A stretch of 64,000 nucleotides of DNA from Frankia nepalensis (lineage in GTDB: Bacteria > Actinomycetota > Actinomycetes > Frankiales > Frankiaceae): contig NZ_JADWYU010000099.1 of assembly GCF_016786325.1 (NCBI RefSeq), positions 1 to 64,000 of the forward strand, in the 5' to 3' direction. The position numbers were made by a program, and so were the translations under genes. Of this stretch, positions 61,567 to 64,000 are shown piece after piece. Position 1 is the first letter of the stretch. Every line of letters starts with the position of its first letter. The notes under the pieces were generated by a model. It was given only the letters and a program-made list of their open reading frames with translations, was not told where the DNA came from and searched no databases.

Positions 61567-62469
61567 ATGGACAACGGCGTGACCCAGCCGGTCGCGATCG
61601 TCACGGGCGCGAACACCGGCATCGGCCTCGAAACAGCCCTCGGCCTGGCTGAGCAGGGGATGCGGGTGGTAGCCACCGCGCGGGACCCACGTCGCGGCGC
61701 CGAGGCGGTCGCCGAGATCGAGCGCCGGACCGGCAGGACCGTCGACCTCGTACCGCTCGACCTGGCCTCGTTCGCCTCGATCCGCCGGTTCGCCGCGACC
61801 GTGCTGGAACGCTACCCGCGCATCGACGTCCTCGTGCACAACGCCGGGCTCGCGCCGGGCGGGCACCGCTGGGAGACGGCGGAGGGCTTCGAGGCGGCCT
61901 TCGGCGTCAACCACCTCGGCCCGTTCCTGCTGACCGGCCTCCTGCGGGACCGGATCGTCGCGAGCGCGCCGGCCCGGATCATGATCGTCTCGTCCGGCGC
62001 CTACCGCATGGCACCGGACGGCCTCTGCTTCGACGACCTGCAGCACCGGGAGAACTTCCACACGCTCCAGGTCTACGCGGAGTCCAAGACCGCGAACATC
62101 TATTTCACGCACATCCTCGCCCGCCAGCTTGCCGGCACCGGGGTGACGGTCAACGCCGTCAACCCGGGCTACGTCGCCACGCAGCTGGGTCAGCCCCGCG
62201 AGGCCGACCTCGCCCACGCGGTCGCCGTGCCGCGCGACAACGCGGCGTCGAGCGCCGTGCTCGCGAACCTCCCGGAGCCGATGACCGCGGCGCGGGGCGC
62301 GATCCCGTCGATCACGCTGGCCACGGCCGCGGAGCTGGCCACGACGACCGGTGTCTACTTCGACCGGACCAGGCCGGCGACGCTGACCCCCGTCGCCGCT
62401 GACCTCGACCTCGCCCAGCGGCTCTGGGACGAGAGCGAACGACTCGTCGCCCTGCACCCCGCCCACTGA
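61567..62469 (+). CDS. SDR-family oxidoreductase, retinol-dehydrogenase-like
   Basis: 300 residues. TGANTGIGLETALGLAEQG, VPLDLASFASIRRFA, HNAGLAPGG and NHLGPFLLTGLLRD follow the light-dependent protochlorophyllide reductase/retinol dehydrogenase branch of SDRs, which use NADP. Active site: SSGAY with YAESKTAN. GGAAGG precedes the ATG. Last gene of the operon; a strong terminator hairpin begins 15 bases after the stop. Confidence 0.88.
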   Translation: MDNGVTQPVAIVTGANTGIGLETALGLAEQGMRVVATARDPRRGAEAVAEIERRTGRTVDLVPLDLASFASIRRFAATVLERYPRIDVLVHNAGLAPGGHRWETAEGFEAAFGVNHLGPFLLTGLLRDRIVASAPARIMIVSSGAYRMAPDGLCFDDLQHRENFHTLQVYAESKTANIYFTHILARQLAGTGVTVNAVNPGYVATQLGQPREADLAHAVAVPRDNAASSAVLANLPEPMTAARGAIPSITLATAAELATTTGVYFDRTRPATLTPVAADLDLAQRLWDESERLVALHPAH

Positions 62470-62483
62470 CCCCCGGCGACCAC

Positions 62484-62513
62484 GGCCGCCCGAGGCGCTG
62501 GCCTCGGGCGGCC
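62484..62513 (+). terminator. strong terminator hairpin
   Basis: A perfect 13-bp GC stem (62484-62496 with 62501-62513) closes on the loop GCTG, 15 nt after the SDR stop. No U-run. Confidence 0.78.
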
Positions 62514-62616
62514 GGACCCACCGCGCCGCCCCTGGGCGCGCGGCAGTTCTGATCATCTTTCTTGGCGTCCCAGACAGGCCGACGGCTGGCTCGTCGGCCG
62601 CGAGGAGTGATGCAAC

Positions 62617-62934
62617 GTGTCCATCGGTCTCGACGAGGACCACGCCGCGCTGGCGGACGCGGTGCGCGGCTTCGTGTCCCGGCACGCTGGGTCCGAGCGG
62701 GTCCGGGCGGGGCTGGATCGGTGGGTCGCGGGCGCGGCTCCCGACTACTGGCGGGCGATCGTCGAGCAGGGCCTGACCTGGCCGCACCTGCCGGAGAACC
62801 TCGGCGGCGCCGAGGCGGGCGAAATTCGTCCAGAATCTTTGGCGCCGACGCTGCGGACTCGGCACCGATGCCAAACCCAGCCGTCGGCTCACGGCGGAGT
62901 TCCCCGAGTTCGCCTTGGCTGTCTGGCCAGGTAA
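62617..62934 (+). pseudogene. acyl-CoA dehydrogenase, N-terminal fragment
   Basis: The first 68 codons (SIGLDEDHAALADAVRGFVS, then YWRAIVEQGLTWPHLPENLG and GAEAG) are the N-terminal helical domain of an acyl-CoA dehydrogenase. At about 62820 the sequence turns into unrelated Arg-rich text and ends at 62934, losing the FAD and substrate domains. No family sequence resumes in another frame. The GTG start has no good Shine-Dalgarno sequence. Confidence 0.62.
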
Positions 62935-62988
62935 CCAACCCGTCGTGGTCATGCCTCCGGCCTGCTCAACGAGACAGCGCCGGTATTC

Positions 62989-63058
62989 TTGACACGCCGC
63001 TAGATGCAATGCATAGTATTCGCTATGTTGACCCCGCCGTGTGGGTGCCATACCCACA
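62989..63058 (+). promoter_or_regulatory. promoter and nested palindromes before the last amidohydrolase
   Basis: TTGACA (62989-62994) and TAGTAT (63014-63019) are 19 bp apart. CATAG (63012-63016) and CTATG (63023-63027) flank the -10 as a 16-bp palindrome. TGTGGGT and ACCCACA (63040-63058) form a perfect hairpin seven bases each side of GCCAT in the early leader. The layout suggests repression at the -10. Confidence 0.5.
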
Positions 63059-63198
63059 ACGAGGCTCGACGTGCCGCGGGCAGTGGATCGACTCGCCGCG
63101 CCGCGTCGCCTGGGGCGGGCACGCGACGGAGCGGCACCGCCCAGTGGCCGGGGTGCTTCCGTTGGTGGGATACCTTCGTCAGATAGGGCAATGACGCT

Positions 63199-64000
63199 GT
63201 GGAGCGACTGATATCCGCCGACTCGCACGTCCAGATGACGCACGAGCAGGTCAAGTACCATCTCCCTTCGCGCCTGCACGAGGCGTATGACAAGGCGTCC
63301 GGTGACTATGAAGCCAGGATGAACCGGGGCGCCGGCGCGGCGAACCGTGCCGGCGCCAAGGGAGGTCAGGCCAGCTCGGCATCCAACGCGGTATTCGGTC
63401 GTAAGGCCTACTACGACCCGGTGGCGCGCCTGGAGGACATGGACACCGATGGCGTCGAGGCCGAGGTGCTCTACAGTGAGGTCAGCGCATTTCGCTACCT
63501 GGCCTCCGTCGAGGGCGGCGTCGACGAGACCGTCCAGGCGTTCAACGATGCGCTGGCTGACTTCGCCAGCACCGACCCCAATCGGTTGATTGTCTCCTAC
63601 CAGATCCCGATCCACGATATCGATCTCGCGGTCCGCGAGGTCCAGCGGGTGGCGGCCAAGGGCGGTAAATCGCTCCAGATGCCGGTTTTCCCGAGCGAGT
63701 TCAAGCTGCCGGAGTACTTCGACGAGCGGTATGCTCCGCTGTTCTCCGCGATCGAGGAGACCGGGCTGCCGATCTGCTTCCACATCGGCCTGAACACGAA
63801 CCTGGCAGACCTGTTCATGCGGGACCCGACCCCGAACAAGGGGATCGCGGTCCCGCTGGTGCCGCTGATGACCGCCGAGGCTCTCGGTATGATCATCATG
63901 GGTGGGGTGCTTGAGCGCCACCCGCGGCTCAAGGTGGTCTTCGTGGAGCCCGGCCTGGCCTGGGTCGCCTGGTGGCTGGAGACGGTGGACGACATGGTCC
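63199..64000 (+). CDS. amidohydrolase-2-family protein (cut by window end)
   Basis: The frame opens after a stop at 63184-63186 and runs to the end of the window without a stop, at least 267 codons. It begins MERLISADSHVQMTHEQVKY, with the D-S-H metal motif, and contains ICFHIGLNTN and VFVEPGLAWVAWWLE as in the other two amidohydrolases here. The GTG at 63199 follows AGGG by ten bases. Its own promoter is marked upstream. It is the third member of this family in the window. The last metal-binding Asp lies beyond the window. Confidence 0.82.
   Translation, partial: MERLISADSHVQMTHEQVKYHLPSRLHEAYDKASGDYEARMNRGAGAANRAGAKGGQASSASNAVFGRKAYYDPVARLEDMDTDGVEAEVLYSEVSAFRYLASVEGGVDETVQAFNDALADFASTDPNRLIVSYQIPIHDIDLAVREVQRVAAKGGKSLQMPVFPSEFKLPEYFDERYAPLFSAIEETGLPICFHIGLNTNLADLFMRDPTPNKGIAVPLVPLMTAEALGMIIMGGVLERHPRLKVVFVEPGLAWVAWWLETVDDMV

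Noticed and set aside
60631-63921. A 1096-codon open frame on the minus strand
   Set aside because: It is antisense to four recognised genes or fragments and a promoter, has no family motifs and an Arg/Gly/Asp-rich composition. It arises from the GC-rich third positions of the plus-strand genes.
1-64000. CRISPR arrays, tRNA or rRNA genes, prophage or a replication origin
   Set aside because: No regularly spaced repeats, cloverleaf sequence, rRNA core, integrase or DnaA-box cluster was seen; the only mobile element trace is the IS6 remnant near 0.6 kb.

Overview
The window is very GC-rich, with G or C at most third codon positions, many GTG starts and at least one TTG start. It is packed with CoA-dependent catabolic genes, short-chain dehydrogenases (SDRs), cytochromes P450, luciferase-like (LLM) flavin oxidoreductases, amidohydrolases, and enzymes of the types that use mycofactocin. 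This points to a soil actinomycete, most likely Frankia or a close relative. That assignment is inference: there is no rRNA or marker gene here, and I see no tRNA, rRNA or CRISPR array.

Layout. 1-9.3 kb: a regulator fragment, an IS6-family transposase remnant, two SDRs behind a long palindrome, a hydrolase, an SRPBCC protein beside a decayed TetR gene, a binding lipoprotein, an acyl-CoA ligase and a GntR/FadR-type regulator. 9.4-21 kb (nearly all minus strand): two P450s, three paralogues of the diaminopentanoate-dehydrogenase/dihydrodipicolinate-reductase-like family, two SDRs, a pair of NIPSNAP-like proteins and an LLM enzyme. 21.4-28.4 kb: a branched-chain-amino-acid-type ABC importer in which two permeases and one ATPase are fused into one 948-residue protein, its lipoprotein, and a second binding-protein-fold protein without a signal peptide. 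28.6-37.8 kb: TetR regulator, flavin reductase, acyl-CoA ligase plus cyclase, SDR, molybdopterin oxidoreductase, aldehyde dehydrogenase. 37.9-46.7 kb: amidohydrolase, a LuxE-like/LuxC-like fatty acyl reductase pair, a double-hotdog thioesterase, a mycofactocin-type SDR, an NDMA-type alcohol dehydrogenase and another amidohydrolase. 47-54.8 kb: a ten-TM GGDEF protein with a dead EAL domain, a doubled CoA-transferase, a second NDMA-type alcohol dehydrogenase and an MFS exporter. 55-64 kb: intact beta-oxidation-type genes interleaved with gene fossils (HAD, crotonase, D-aminoacylase, acyl-CoA dehydrogenase).

Two observations stand out. First, one 14-bp partly palindromic motif, AGTNNGYRCTNRCT, occurs at seven promoters between 10.8 and 53.0 kb. 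At six of them it lies between -35-like and -10-like hexamers, as expected for one repressor's regulon. The TetR protein at 28.6 kb is a candidate regulator. The motif resembles the published KstR2 consensus. Second, the LuxE/LuxC-like pair has no luxD or luxAB beside it, but it is followed by a thioesterase and an alcohol dehydrogenase. It appears to share the operator motif with an LLM monooxygenase, and a flavin reductase lies in the same window. Together they could form a non-luminous fatty acyl reductase/aldehyde module.

The enzyme set suggests import of an acyl or alicyclic substrate, activation by CoA ligases, oxidation by P450s, SDRs, alcohol and aldehyde dehydrogenases, hydration and thioester cleavage. 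The substrate cannot be read from the sequence.
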